DNA of 42,282 nt from an uncultured Gammaproteobacteria bacterium (GTDB taxonomy: Bacteria > Pseudomonadota > Gammaproteobacteria > Arenicellales > JAANXG01), in contig CAMYIN010000083.1 in assembly GCA_947258495.1 (NCBI GenBank), forward strand, positions 1 to 42,282, written 5' to 3'. Of the stretch, positions 1 through 12,360 are shown one piece after another. A model generated the notes under the pieces. It worked only from the letters and a program-made list of their open reading frames with translations, ran no database searches and was not told the DNA's origin. Within the stretch, counting starts at the first letter, position 1; each line of letters begins with the position of its first letter. The translations under genes were made by a program, and so were the position numbers.

Positions 1-849
1 CGCGGCATCATGATCTACTTCGGGCAGGAGAACTGCGCCTACTGCGAGGCACTCATGGAAGTGAATTTCGGCGCCAGGGACATCGCCGAATACACCCAGC
101 GCCACTTCGATGTCATTGATCTGGATATCTGGGGCAGTCGCGAGATCACCGACTTCGACGGCGACCGCTATACCGAACAGGAATTCTCCGTCCTGCAACG
201 CACCAACTTCACGCCGTCGATCCTGTTTTACGACTCGGACAAGACCCTGACGATGCGCCTGGTGGGCTACTACCCGCCGTACCGCTTCCGCGCGGCGCTC
301 GAATACGTGGCGGACGGCCACTACAAAAAGGAAAGCTTCCGCGATTATCTGGCGCGGGCCGACCCGCCCCCCAAGTTCGAGCTGGGGGACCTGAACGAGC
401 GCGATTTCTTTCTGCCGCCGCCGCACATGCTGGACCGGTCCCGGATCCGTGCCCAGCGCCCGTTATTGGTATTCTTCGAGCAAACGGACTGCCACGCCTG
501 CGATATTCTACATAGTGAACCGTTGTCCGATCCGGACGTGATCGTGCAACTGCATCGGTTCGACGTGGTGCAGGTGAACATGCGGTCCGAAGGTCCCATC
601 ATCACCCCCGCGGGAAAAAAGACCACCGCGTCCGTGTGGAGCGACGAACTGGGATTGTTCTTCGCTCCCACGCTGGTGTTTTTCGACGAAGCCGGTAAAG
701 AGGTGTTCCGCATCGCATCGGTGGTGCACGTCTACCGCTTGGCCAAAGTGTTGGAGTACGTCCTGCATCGCGGCTACGAGTCGGACCTCAACTATCAGCA
801 ATGGCACGGACGCCGCCGCGTGGAACGACAGTCCGCCGCATCCAAGTAG
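1..849 (+). CDS. Tandem thioredoxin-fold protein (SoxW/thioredoxin-like), 5' end outside window
   Basis: ORF open to the window edge; two thioredoxin-like halves with CAYC and CHAC motifs and cis-Pro-type motifs (TPSILFYD, APTLVFFDEAG). Confidence 0.75.
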   Translation, partial: RGIMIYFGQENCAYCEALMEVNFGARDIAEYTQRHFDVIDLDIWGSREITDFDGDRYTEQEFSVLQRTNFTPSILFYDSDKTLTMRLVGYYPPYRFRAALEYVADGHYKKESFRDYLARADPPPKFELGDLNERDFFLPPPHMLDRSRIRAQRPLLVFFEQTDCHACDILHSEPLSDPDVIVQLHRFDVVQVNMRSEGPIITPAGKKTTASVWSDELGLFFAPTLVFFDEAGKEVFRIASVVHVYRLAKVLEYVLHRGYESDLNYQQWHGRRRVERQSAASK

Positions 850-853
850 CAGT

Positions 854-1603
854 CTAGCCGGCGTCCTGTGCGCGTTGACGGCGCGCTTCGAACAGACATA
901 CGCCCGCAGCCACGGAGACGTTCAGACTCGAAACCAGGCCGTGCATGGGAATGCGCACCAGTTCGTCGCAATGCTGCCGTGTGAGCCTCCGGAGACCGCG
1001 GCCCTCGCCGCCGAGCACCAGGGCCAGTGGAACCGTAAACCGGGCGGAATACAACAGGGCGCCGGCGTCGTCGGAGGCACCGAAGATCCAGATACCGTGG
1101 TCCCGAATACGTCGCAATGCGCGGACGAGATTGGTGACTCGAAACACGGGCACCAGTCCGCCGGCCCCGGAAGCGACCTTGTACACCGTGGCATTGAGCG
1201 GACAGGACCGGTCCTTCGGAACGATTACACCATGCGCTCCTGTGGCCTCGGCACAGCGCAGACAGGCACCGAGATTGTGGGGGTCTTGCACGCCGTCCAG
1301 AACGAGGAACAGCGGCGTCTCGTCGAGTTGTTCCAGATGCGCGCCGAGATCGGACTCGTCGCCGATCGCCCGGGCGCGAATTTCCGCGGCAATCCCCTGA
1401 TGGTGCGCGGCGGCCCCCAGCTTTTCCAGTCCGTCGGCATCGATCGGTTCCACCGCAATACGCATGCGACGCGCCTGTGTTTCCAGCTTCGTCAGTCGAT
1501 CGCCTTTACGATTTCGGTCAAACCAGATGCGAATTACACGATCCGGAAATCTGCGGATCGCAGCCTCCACCGTGTGGATGCCGTGAACGATCAACCGCGT
1601 CAT
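854..1603 (-). CDS. rlmB: 23S rRNA (guanosine-2'-O-)-methyltransferase RlmB (SpoU family)
   Basis: Motifs LDGVQDPHNLGACLRCAEATG, LVLGGEGRGLRRLTRQHCD, IPMHGLVSSLNVSVAAGVCLFEA; adjacent to rnr. Confidence 0.95.
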   Translation of the reverse strand: MTRLIVHGIHTVEAAIRRFPDRVIRIWFDRNRKGDRLTKLETQARRMRIAVEPIDADGLEKLGAAAHHQGIAAEIRARAIGDESDLGAHLEQLDETPLFLVLDGVQDPHNLGACLRCAEATGAHGVIVPKDRSCPLNATVYKVASGAGGLVPVFRVTNLVRALRRIRDHGIWIFGASDDAGALLYSARFTVPLALVLGGEGRGLRRLTRQHCDELVRIPMHGLVSSLNVSVAAGVCLFEARRQRAQDAG

Positions 1604-1608
1604 GGCAT

Positions 1609-3786
1609 TTACCGCCGCTTTCGCCTTCGCCTTCTTCGGCCCGCGGTGTGATCGATCAGTTCGAAATCGATCTTGGCGGCGTCGAGATCGACGCGCACGA
1701 CCTTGACTGCCAGTTCATCGCCCAGGCTGTAAGTCACCCCGCTGCGCTCGCCCGTCAGCCGATGCCTTGCGGGATCGAAATGAAAATAGTCGTTGCCGAG
1801 TCCGGTAATGTGCACCAGCCCCTCCACATACACCTCCAGCAACTCGACGAAGATTCCGAAATCCGTCACCCCGGAGATAATGCCTCTATATTGCTCGCCG
1901 ATGTGCTCCTGCATGAACTCGGCCTTCAACCATTGCACGACATCGCGCGTGGCTTCATCGGCACGCCGCTCGGTCATTGAGCAGTGATCAGCGACGCGTT
2001 CCAATTCCAAGTCCGGTTCCGATTCCGAGGCATCGCGCAGTTTGCCGGCGGCGGAGCGCTTGAGGGCGCGGTGCACCAACAGGTCGGGATAACGCCGGAT
2101 AGGGGAAGTGAAGTGGGTGTATCGATCGAAGCCCAGCGCGAAGTGTCCGATGCTGCGTGTCGAATAGACGGCCTGTTTCATACTGCGTAACAGCGCGGTC
2201 TGTACGATACGATCGTAGGGCTTGTCCGCGCATTGGGCGACGACCTGAGCAAAATCACCGGGTCCAGGCTCCCGACCCCCCGCCAGCGATAACCCAAATT
2301 CGATGAGATACTTATTGACGTCTTCGATCTTCAGCGGGTCGGGGCTTTCGTGAACCCGAAACAAACCGGGCGAACCACGTGTAAGAAGAACATCCGCGGC
2401 GCAGACGTTGGCCGCCAACATGCAATCTTCGATTAGTTTATGCGCGTCGTTGCGTTCCAGGGGAACGATACGTTCGATCTTACGCTCCTCGTTGAATTCG
2501 ATCTGGGTTTCCGGAAGTTCGAAATCGATGGTGCCGTCGCGAATGCGGCGCGCGCGCAGCGCCTTGGCCAAATCGTATAGCTCCTCCAGGTTCGCGGCCA
2601 GATTGCGATAGCGACCGATGATGTCTTGTTGCCGATCCACCAGGATCGCCGCAACTTCCGTATAGGTGAGGCGCGCCTTCGACTGCATTACCGCTTCGTA
2701 AAACCGATATTTGCCCAGATTGCCTTCCGCATCGACGTTGACCTCACAAACGAAACACAGGCGATCGACATGGGGGTTCAACGAGCACAGCTCGTTGGAC
2801 AGCTTTTCCGGCAGCATCGGGATCACCCGCCCGGGAAAGTACACGGAATTCCCCCGCTCTCGGGCGGCCCGGTCCAACGCCGAAGCGGGAGCCACGTAGT
2901 GCGACGCGTCGGCGATGGCGACAATGAGACGCCAACCTTGCTGCTGCCGCTCGCAATACACCGCGTCGTCGAAATCCCGTGCGTCCTCGCCGTCGATGGT
3001 GACCAGTGCGAGATCACGGAGGTCGGTTCGTGCTTCGAGATGGGCGTTAAGGTCTTCATCCAGTCCACGCACTTGCTCGGTCGCTTCATCGGACCACGCG
3101 TGCGGAAGGTCGTATTTCCGTATCGCGATTTCGATTTCCATGCCGGGCGCCAAGTGTTCGCCCAAAACCTCCGAAATCCGTCCCACGGGTTGTACCTGCT
3201 TGTCGGGCGGTCGGGTGATCTCGGCCACCACGATCTGATGGTTGCGTGCGCCCGACGACTGGTCGGTTGGAATGAGGATGTCTTGACTGATGCGTTGGTC
3301 GTCAGGGATCACAACGCCGATGCCTTTTTCCAGTACGTAGCGCCCGACCACCTGCTTGATGCCGCGTTCCGTGATCGCCACCACCTTTCCTTCCAGGCGC
3401 CCGCGGCCGTCGATGCGGGAGACGCGGGCCACGATCCGATCGCTGTGCAGGACGGTGCGCATCTCCCTCGGGGAGAGATAAAGATCGGGTCCGCCTTTAT
3501 CCGGAATCAAGAACCCGTAGCCATCGGGGTGTCCGCTCACGCGGCCCGGAATCATGTCCATGTGCGACGGCAGCGCATAGCGTCCTTTCCGGTTCTTGAG
3601 CACCAGCCCGTCGGCCTCCATGCGGTCGAGTAAGGCACGGACTTTTTTCTTGTCGTCGGTGTTCCTGACGGCGAAGGCGCGGTACAACGCCGTTTCCGTC
3701 ATCGGTTGACGCCTGTGGCCGAGGTACTGAAGCACTTGCGCTTGCGTGGGAATTCGCTTTACCGTTTTTCTCTTCGTTGACATCAC
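1609..3786 (-). CDS. rnr: Ribonuclease R
   Basis: RNB-domain motifs (TIDGEDARDFDDAVYCE, HFALGFDRYTHFTSPIRRYPDLLVHRALK), C-terminal S1 domain and basic tail. Confidence 0.95.
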   Translation of the reverse strand: MMSTKRKTVKRIPTQAQVLQYLGHRRQPMTETALYRAFAVRNTDDKKKVRALLDRMEADGLVLKNRKGRYALPSHMDMIPGRVSGHPDGYGFLIPDKGGPDLYLSPREMRTVLHSDRIVARVSRIDGRGRLEGKVVAITERGIKQVVGRYVLEKGIGVVIPDDQRISQDILIPTDQSSGARNHQIVVAEITRPPDKQVQPVGRISEVLGEHLAPGMEIEIAIRKYDLPHAWSDEATEQVRGLDEDLNAHLEARTDLRDLALVTIDGEDARDFDDAVYCERQQQGWRLIVAIADASHYVAPASALDRAARERGNSVYFPGRVIPMLPEKLSNELCSLNPHVDRLCFVCEVNVDAEGNLGKYRFYEAVMQSKARLTYTEVAAILVDRQQDIIGRYRNLAANLEELYDLAKALRARRIRDGTIDFELPETQIEFNEERKIERIVPLERNDAHKLIEDCMLAANVCAADVLLTRGSPGLFRVHESPDPLKIEDVNKYLIEFGLSLAGGREPGPGDFAQVVAQCADKPYDRIVQTALLRSMKQAVYSTRSIGHFALGFDRYTHFTSPIRRYPDLLVHRALKRSAAGKLRDASESEPDLELERVADHCSMTERRADEATRDVVQWLKAEFMQEHIGEQYRGIISGVTDFGIFVELLEVYVEGLVHITGLGNDYFHFDPARHRLTGERSGVTYSLGDELAVKVVRVDLDAAKIDFELIDHTAGRRRRRRKRR

Positions 3787-3834
3787 ACGCGTCGCTGGTT
3801 AGAGTTCTTCGCCCGTTTTTTTGGCGATGGCCGT

Positions 3835-3921
3835 GCCGAGGTGGCGGAACTGGTAGACGCGCTAGCTTCAGGTGCTAGTGGGGGCAACCCCGTGGAGGTT
3901 CAAGTCCTCTCCTCGGTACCA
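3835..3921 (+). tRNA. tRNA-Leu (anticodon CAG), CCA encoded
   Basis: Acceptor GCCGAGG/CCTCGGT, anticodon stem CTAGC-TTCAGGT-GCTAG, long variable arm, T-arm GGTTCAAGTCC, ACCA end. Confidence 0.95.
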
Positions 3922-4305
3922 ATTGCACGATGTTCTCTCGCGGTTCCCGCCGCGGAAATAATTGTTTTGAGAATTTGTCAAGACCAACGCGTTGTCCATC
4001 GCCCCATTGTATAGGAATCCGAAGCCGCCCACTTCGAGTACGTTGTAAACATAGGCCCCCGGCCGCCGCTGCGGTAGCACATGCGTACCGTGTAGATGCG
4101 TTGGCGTGCAGTTTCTCCAAATGACGAATTCTATTGATCTGAATCAAGTCATGAAGGCGGCACCGGGCTTAACATTTTACACGGGACGATAGCTCACCGC
4201 GCTGCTGGCGCCACGATGGGTTGACAGTCCCCGTCGCCATGTAAACCCCCCGGGCGATAAGGCCCGAAGCGCAGAAACATGGCAAATGGAAAAGACACCA
4301 GCAGC

Positions 4306-4335
4306 AAAGCCCCGCTCTAGAGTGGGGCTTTGTCT
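4306..4335 (+). terminator. Terminator-like hairpin
   Basis: AAAGCCCCGCTCTAGAGTGGGGCTTT followed by a weak T tract. Confidence 0.5.
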
Positions 4336-4932
4336 TATGCCATCCTCCACCGCGTCTACACACGCGCAGCTTGGCCACAAATGCCGTTGCCCGGCGGTCG
4401 ATCTGGTCTAAGCTGATTGTATAAGCAAAATAATTCCAAAATCGGTACGACGCACAATCGGGGGTGTCTTGTGGGAATTTTGCTGAGCGTAATTGGGATC
4501 GCGGTCGTGCTCATGGTGTATGTGTTCTGCGCCGCCGCACGCATCTTCCTCTCGGATCCCGACGAAAAACACCGTGCTTGCGTTGGCGACAAGCCGGCGA
4601 TGCCGAAACTTCGCTTCTAGTTGCTGACGCCAAAGCAGGACCCAGGCAGAAATCCCGTTGTTACAACTGCGGGTCCAGGTATCGGGCGGCGGGGCGCCGT
4701 GCGGGTCACCGCGGAAATGGGTAAGTGCACACACAATAACTGCCGTTTCCGCCCCGCGATTGGCGCGCGCCGTGGCGCGAGCATCGGCCGGAGGGCCCCT
4801 GTCTGCCGGAAGTGGCCGCCCATCATCCAACAGTTGCTCCGTCTCCCGATCGCGCTAAATTAGATAATAGACTTGGTTCAGGACACCTTCCTCAGACACC
4901 CCCACCCTTGTATCTGAATCAGGCTATTGGGA

Positions 4933-4959
4933 CCCCCGATTTCGTTCGGGGGTTTTTTT
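4933..4959 (+). terminator. Intrinsic terminator
   Basis: CCCCCGA-loop-TCGGGGG followed by TTTTTTT. Confidence 0.8.
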
Positions 4960-4977
4960 ATCGCGGAACCAGACCCC

Positions 4978-5124
4978 CTGCGTGGGCACGGGGTGGAACG
5001 CGATGCCGGCACGCTATCGTGCGGGCCACGGACGAGGTCGGTTGCGTCTCCGCCGACAGACGGCCGATAACCGTGTGTCCCGGCGTAGCCGGGATGATCG
5101 CCCGCTTATGAACGCGGGGAGTCT
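4978..5124. repeat. Structured repeat copy A (~145 nt)
   Basis: Imperfect direct repeat of 5483-5623; shares CGCACGCTATCGTGCGGGCCACGGACGAGG-like core and several hairpins. Confidence 0.65.
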
Positions 5125-5424
5125 CAAGGACCCGTGATCCCGTCCGCGTCACCCAGGTGTCGGAAATGGTCACCGCGGTACCAGCGGACGCACCCTGTAG
5201 GACCTCAAAATGAATATCACAATGCCTTCTAAGCCGCTGTTAGTGTGCGCGTTTATAGGATTTTACCGTGCGTTCTCACTATTTGGCACGGTTCATGCTT
5301 TTACCTAACAGCAACCACGAATCTTTCCAGATGGGGTGTCTGAGGAAGGTTTCCCGGGGGGCGAATGGGGTGGTGTCCCGGGGTGTCTGAGGAAGGTGTC
5401 CCAAAGCGTTTAGCGGGGATCCCT

Positions 5425-5465
5425 AGGGGATATCTGAAACGGCGTATGCATTTCAGGTATCCCCT
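5425..5465. repeat. Long hairpin, possible terminator
   Basis: AGGGGATATCTGAAA ... TTTCAGGTATCCCCT, 15-bp stem with one G-T pair, followed by TTTACTT. Confidence 0.55.
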
Positions 5466-5482
5466 TTACTTATCGCCTGCAT

Positions 5483-5623
5483 CCCGTACGTGAGCACGGG
5501 GACGGACGCGAAGCCCGCACGCTATCGTGCGGGCCACGGACGAGGCCGATTGCGGCAAACGCCCGAGCCCCGTGTATCGCGGCGCAGCCGGGATGATTCC
5601 CGCGCATGGGCGCGGGGATAGTC
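5483..5623. repeat. Structured repeat copy B (~145 nt)
   Basis: Matches copy A; contains perfect hairpin GCCCGCACG-CTAT-CGTGCGGGC. Confidence 0.65.
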
Positions 5624-5661
5624 AATACTTCACGTAGCCCCGATCCCGCACGGCTCCGCCG

Positions 5662-8147
<2,486 letters not shown>

Positions 8148-8177
8148 TCACCCCCGCAGCGCAACGATCATGAAGCG

Positions 8178-8372
8178 TCAGTGTTTGACGAAGTACAAGA
8201 CGGCGAGGCCTGCGGACATGCTGGCAAAACCCATAATGCGTAATTGCCGGTCACTCAAGCCATCGATAACGGTGAGTATCCGCCTCAGACCTCCGGGATT
8301 AAGAAATGGGAAAATTCCTTCGAACACCAATACCAGCGCGAGCGCCGCCCAAAGATCCTGCCACGCAATCAT
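8178..8372 (-). CDS. DUF2065 (YjeT-like) small membrane protein
   Basis: WAALALVLVFEGIFPFLNPGGLRRIL...LRIMGFASMSAGLAVLYFVK; conserved position next to hflC. Confidence 0.85.
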   Translation of the reverse strand: MIAWQDLWAALALVLVFEGIFPFLNPGGLRRILTVIDGLSDRQLRIMGFASMSAGLAVLYFVKH

Positions 8373-8415
8373 TGATCAGCGAAACGCGATCCGGCACCGG
8401 AGTTATTATTACCGA

Positions 8416-9282
8416 TTACGGAGTCGTCTTCTTGAAATACCGGAAAAATTCAGAATCGGGCTCGATCACAAGCAGATCGCTTTCGCTTTGGAATGTCTCT
8501 TTGTAAGCATTGAGACTGCGATACAAACCGTAGAACTCCCGATCGCGGCCGAAAGAGTCGGCGTAAACCGCGGTCGCGGTCGCGTCGCCTTCACCGCGTA
8601 TCCTTTCCGCATCGCGGAACGCGTTCGCCAAGGTAATTTCCCGTTTCCGCTCGGCTTCTGCGCGTATCTTCTCTGCTTCCTCGGCGCCTTGAGCGCGCAG
8701 CTCCTTGGCGACCCGCGAGCGTTCCGCATCCATTCGTTTGTACACCCGTTCACTGATTTCAGGGTCCCAGTCCACGCGCTTCAACCGGACGTCGACCACC
8801 TCCACGCCGATCTCGCGCGCCTGCTCGTCCGTCGCCCTCTGCACCACCGCCATGATCTTAGCCCGATCGCCGGAGATGACCTCTTGTACACTGCGCTTAC
8901 CAAACTCCTCACGAAGGCTGTCGTTTACGCGTTGCGCCAATCGCGCACGAGCACTGGAAATCAGGCCGCTCACGGTAACGTAGTATTTGGCTACGTCGCG
9001 AATACGCCATTTCACGAACGAATCGACCACAAGATTTTTCTTCTCCACGGTCAAATAGCGCTCAGCCGCAGCGTCCATAGTTTGAATGCGCCCGTCGAAT
9101 TTCCTGACATTTTCTATGAAGGGTACCTTAAAATGTATTCCGGGAATGTCGTCTGAGCGTATAATTTTTCCAAAACGGAATACGATCGCTTTTTCGCGTT
9201 CGTCTACGGTATATAACGCCGAAGCCGCACCGGCAGCGATGAGAAACAGAAATATCAGTCCAGCTAGCAGCTTCGTGTTCAT
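8416..9282 (-). CDS. hflC: Protease modulator HflC
   Basis: SPFH/band-7 protein: VDEREKAIVFRFGKIIRSDDIPGIHFKVPFIENVRKFDGR. Confidence 0.95.
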   Translation of the reverse strand: MNTKLLAGLIFLFLIAAGAASALYTVDEREKAIVFRFGKIIRSDDIPGIHFKVPFIENVRKFDGRIQTMDAAAERYLTVEKKNLVVDSFVKWRIRDVAKYYVTVSGLISSARARLAQRVNDSLREEFGKRSVQEVISGDRAKIMAVVQRATDEQAREIGVEVVDVRLKRVDWDPEISERVYKRMDAERSRVAKELRAQGAEEAEKIRAEAERKREITLANAFRDAERIRGEGDATATAVYADSFGRDREFYGLYRSLNAYKETFQSESDLLVIEPDSEFFRYFKKTTP

Positions 9283-10493
9283 TGCGACCTCCTTTCCCTT
9301 ATTCCAATACGGCTTCGCGATTCACGACTTCGGTTCAGCAGCGCTCCGCCCTCCTCGTCGCCGCCTAGTGTCCCACTATCCGAGGTCAACGGCGTGGACA
9401 TTTCGGCGCGGCGTTGACGAATTAACTGATCCAGAGGCAGATAAATCACGTTGTTTCCGCCCGACTGATCGATCATTAATTTACTGGAATTGCTCAGTAC
9501 CTCTTCCATCGTCTCTAAATACAACCGATCGCGCGTGATCTCCGGGGCCTTTTGATACTCCGCAAGGATCTGGCTAAACCGCGACGCCTCACCTTCGGCT
9601 CGCGCGATCACGCTCGCCTTGTACGCCTCGGCTTCCTGTATCGCCCGCGCCGCGCGGCCGCGTGCCCGAGGGATGATGTCGTTGGCGTAGGCCTCGGCTT
9701 CATTAGTGAGCCGAACCTGGTCCTCACGCGCCTTCACCGCGTCGTCGAAAGCCGGTTTGACTTCCTTCGGCGGCTGCGCGTCCTGCATTTCCACCGCGAT
9801 GACGTTGATGCCTGTCTTATAGCGATCTAGGATGGTTTGCAGCAGCGCACGGGTTTTTTGTACTACCTCGGGACGGCCTTCGGTTAAGACAAAATCCAGG
9901 GGATTGTCTCCGACAATTTCACGCACGGCACTCTCGGTGGCGCCCCGGACCACGATTTCGGGGTCATCGGCGACCTGAAACACCAGGTCCCTGGGTTCTT
10001 TAATGTCGTATTGCACTGCCAGTTGCAGATCCACGATGTTCTCGTCGGTGGTCAACATCAGCGCCTCGCGAGGCACGGTCGAGCTCTGGCGGTTGCGTCC
10101 GGTGGTGCGATAGCCGACTTCGACGGTGTTGACCTTCTGCACATGGACTTGAATAACTTGTTCGATGGGCCACCAATGCCAGTTCAAGCCCGCCGTAGTG
10201 GTTTCGGAATACTCGCCGAAACGAAGCTCAATGCCCGAATAACCCTGATCGACCTTGTAGGCGGATTGGTAGGCCCACAGTGCGAGAACAACCACCAACA
10301 CCAGTGGCAAAAGCGCCCTCCCCGGCAGCGGGCTTCCGCTCCCTCGGGCGCCGCCACCGCCGCGGCCGCCGAATATGCCGCCGATGCGGTTCTGAACGTT
10401 CTTCACGATCTCGTCCAGATCCGGCGGCGACGAGCGTCCTCCTTTCCTGCCCCAGGGGTCTTTGTTGTCCGAACCTGGTTGATTCCAAGGCAT
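9279..10493 (-). CDS. hflK: Protease modulator HflK
   Basis: MPWNQPGSDNKDPWGRKG N-terminus, TM segment and band-7 domain; overlaps hflC by 4 nt. Confidence 0.95.
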   Translation of the reverse strand: MPWNQPGSDNKDPWGRKGGRSSPPDLDEIVKNVQNRIGGIFGGRGGGGARGSGSPLPGRALLPLVLVVVLALWAYQSAYKVDQGYSGIELRFGEYSETTTAGLNWHWWPIEQVIQVHVQKVNTVEVGYRTTGRNRQSSTVPREALMLTTDENIVDLQLAVQYDIKEPRDLVFQVADDPEIVVRGATESAVREIVGDNPLDFVLTEGRPEVVQKTRALLQTILDRYKTGINVIAVEMQDAQPPKEVKPAFDDAVKAREDQVRLTNEAEAYANDIIPRARGRAARAIQEAEAYKASVIARAEGEASRFSQILAEYQKAPEITRDRLYLETMEEVLSNSSKLMIDQSGGNNVIYLPLDQLIRQRRAEMSTPLTSDSGTLGGDEEGGALLNRSRESRSRIGIRERRSQ

Positions 10494-10614
10494 GTATTCA
10501 GTTACTCCTCATTCAATGTAAACGATGCTTCTTGCCGGCCATTCCAACCCGCGTCAAACGGGAGTTTACCACGGACGTTTAGCATCCAAACGATCCACAA
10601 GGGGGGGTTGAACC

Positions 10615-11925
10615 TCAAGCGCCCGCGGCCTCTCGCCGGTCGGACTGCGCATCGAGAATCCAGTCCTGATTGAATCCGTCCTGGGCATATACCCAGTTCA
10701 AGGTTGCGTCCGACATTTCGATGTCCAGGATGCTGCCCCCGGCCGAGTCCGTCTCCTCACCCAATATGTTCGCGCGCTCGAACAACTGCGCGCGGACGCG
10801 GCCCTGTTCTGCAGGCACCCTGATCCGATAGACCCGACGATTGCGCCGCAGCTGAACACTGATCGCGTGGTTGAGCAGCTCCACGCCGGCGCCGGTCTTC
10901 GCGGACAGCCAAACTCTGTCAGGTATACCTTGTGCATTACATTCGTATTGGGGCTCAGCGTCAAGCGCATCGATTTTATTGTAGACCGTGATCATCGGGA
11001 CCTCTTGCGCACCGATCTCTTCCAATACGCGATCCACATGGACGGCAGATTCGTGTCGATCCGGGTTGCCTACATCCACTAGGTGAATGAGCAGGTCGGC
11101 ATTTGCCACTTCTTCCAGCGTCGAGTGAAAGGCTTTAATCAGACTGTGGGGCAGTTCCCTGATGAATCCCACCGTGTCGGACAGCACCACCGGTCCGAAC
11201 TCGGGCACGTCCAGGCGACGCATCGTGGGATCCAGGGTGGCGAACAGTTGGTCCGCGGCGTACACGCTGGAACCCGTCAACCGGTTGAACAGAGAGGACT
11301 TGCCGGCATTCGTGTATCCAACGAGCGAAACCGTGGGTATCGGTACCTTATGCCGCGATCTGCGGCGCAGGCCTCGCTGAGACGAGACCCGTTCCAGCCT
11401 CCGTTTGAGATACTTTATACGTTGACCGATAAGTCTGCGGTCGGTCTCCAGCTGCGTTTCTCCAGGCCCTCGCAGCCCGATACCGCCTTTCTGCCGTTCC
11501 AGATGGGTCCAGCCGCGTACCAGACGCGTCGACAGATGCCGCAGCTGCGCCAACTCTACCTGGAGCTTGCCTTCATGGCTTGCGGCCCGCTGGGCGAAGA
11601 TGTCGAGAATCAATCCCGTGCGATCGACTACACGCACGCCCAACGCACGTTGCAGATTGCGCTCCTGGATAGGTGTGATGTCGTGATTGACGATGATCAG
11701 CGTGGCGTCGTGCCGCTCGACCAACACCTGCAGCTCTTGCAGTTTCCCCTTGCCGAGATAGGTCCCCGGATCAGGGGCGCGGCGGTGTCCCGTGAGGACG
11801 TCACAGACCTCGGCGCCGGCGGCATCGATTAACAGTTGCGATTCCTCGATCAGCTCTCGGTCGTCGCTGCGGGCCTGCCGCTGGTGGACGAGAATGGCGC
11901 GATCTTTTTTCAGATCAACCACCAA
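10615..11925 (-). CDS. hflX: GTPase HflX
   Basis: GYTNAGKSSLFNRLTGS, LSDTVGFIRELPHSLIKAFHSTLEE; between hfq and hflK. Confidence 0.96.
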   Translation of the reverse strand: MVVDLKKDRAILVHQRQARSDDRELIEESQLLIDAAGAEVCDVLTGHRRAPDPGTYLGKGKLQELQVLVERHDATLIIVNHDITPIQERNLQRALGVRVVDRTGLILDIFAQRAASHEGKLQVELAQLRHLSTRLVRGWTHLERQKGGIGLRGPGETQLETDRRLIGQRIKYLKRRLERVSSQRGLRRRSRHKVPIPTVSLVGYTNAGKSSLFNRLTGSSVYAADQLFATLDPTMRRLDVPEFGPVVLSDTVGFIRELPHSLIKAFHSTLEEVANADLLIHLVDVGNPDRHESAVHVDRVLEEIGAQEVPMITVYNKIDALDAEPQYECNAQGIPDRVWLSAKTGAGVELLNHAISVQLRRNRRVYRIRVPAEQGRVRAQLFERANILGEETDSAGGSILDIEMSDATLNWVYAQDGFNQDWILDAQSDRREAAGA

Positions 11926-12029
11926 CTACGCCGCTTGGCAATCGAACCGCGGCTACTGCGTATGATCGTTGTTGACCCCGCGCTGCGACGAACCGGCGCC
12001 CGACGGGAGCAGCGTGCTCCCCATCTACG

Positions 12030-12281
12030 TCAACTGTCGGGGGATTCTTCCGAAGTCTCAAGTGGAATTTTGACGGCACGGCTTGGAACGACTGTTGATA
12101 TGGCGTGCTTATAAATCATTTGACTGACACTGTTTTTCAGCAACACCACGAATTGATCGAACGATTCTACCTGTCCCTGGAGTTTAATACCGTTGACCAG
12201 ATAAATAGAGACCGGTACCCGCTCTTTGCGCAGTACGTTCAGGAACGGGTCCTGAAGTGCCGCCCCTTTTTGTTGAGCCAT
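12030..12281 (-). CDS. hfq: RNA chaperone Hfq
   Basis: [60 protein letters not shown]. Confidence 0.98.
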   Translation of the reverse strand: MAQQKGAALQDPFLNVLRKERVPVSIYLVNGIKLQGQVESFDQFVVLLKNSVSQMIYKHAISTVVPSRAVKIPLETSEESPDS

Positions 12282-12360
12282 CGTCTTTCTCCTGATCTTG
12301 TTATTTGGTAAAACGCTGCTTTGTTAATGGGGCTCACGGTGACGGATTTCAATCAAAAAC

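Larger units (their letters stand above)
4881..5401. repeat. Non-coding element bounded by perfect 22-bp inverted repeats
   Basis: GGACACCTTCCTCAGACACCCC at 4881-4902; exact reverse complement GGGGTGTCTGAGGAAGGTGTCC at 5380-5401; extra 21/22 copy at 5333-5354. Confidence 0.75.

Noticed and set aside
2626-3633. 335-aa plus-strand ORF
   Set aside because: Antisense to rnr.
4408-4830. Short ORFs on both strands between tRNA-Leu and purA
   Set aside because: Overlapping, compositionally biased, no recognisable motifs; 4417-4620 has a hydrophobic stretch but is unsupported.
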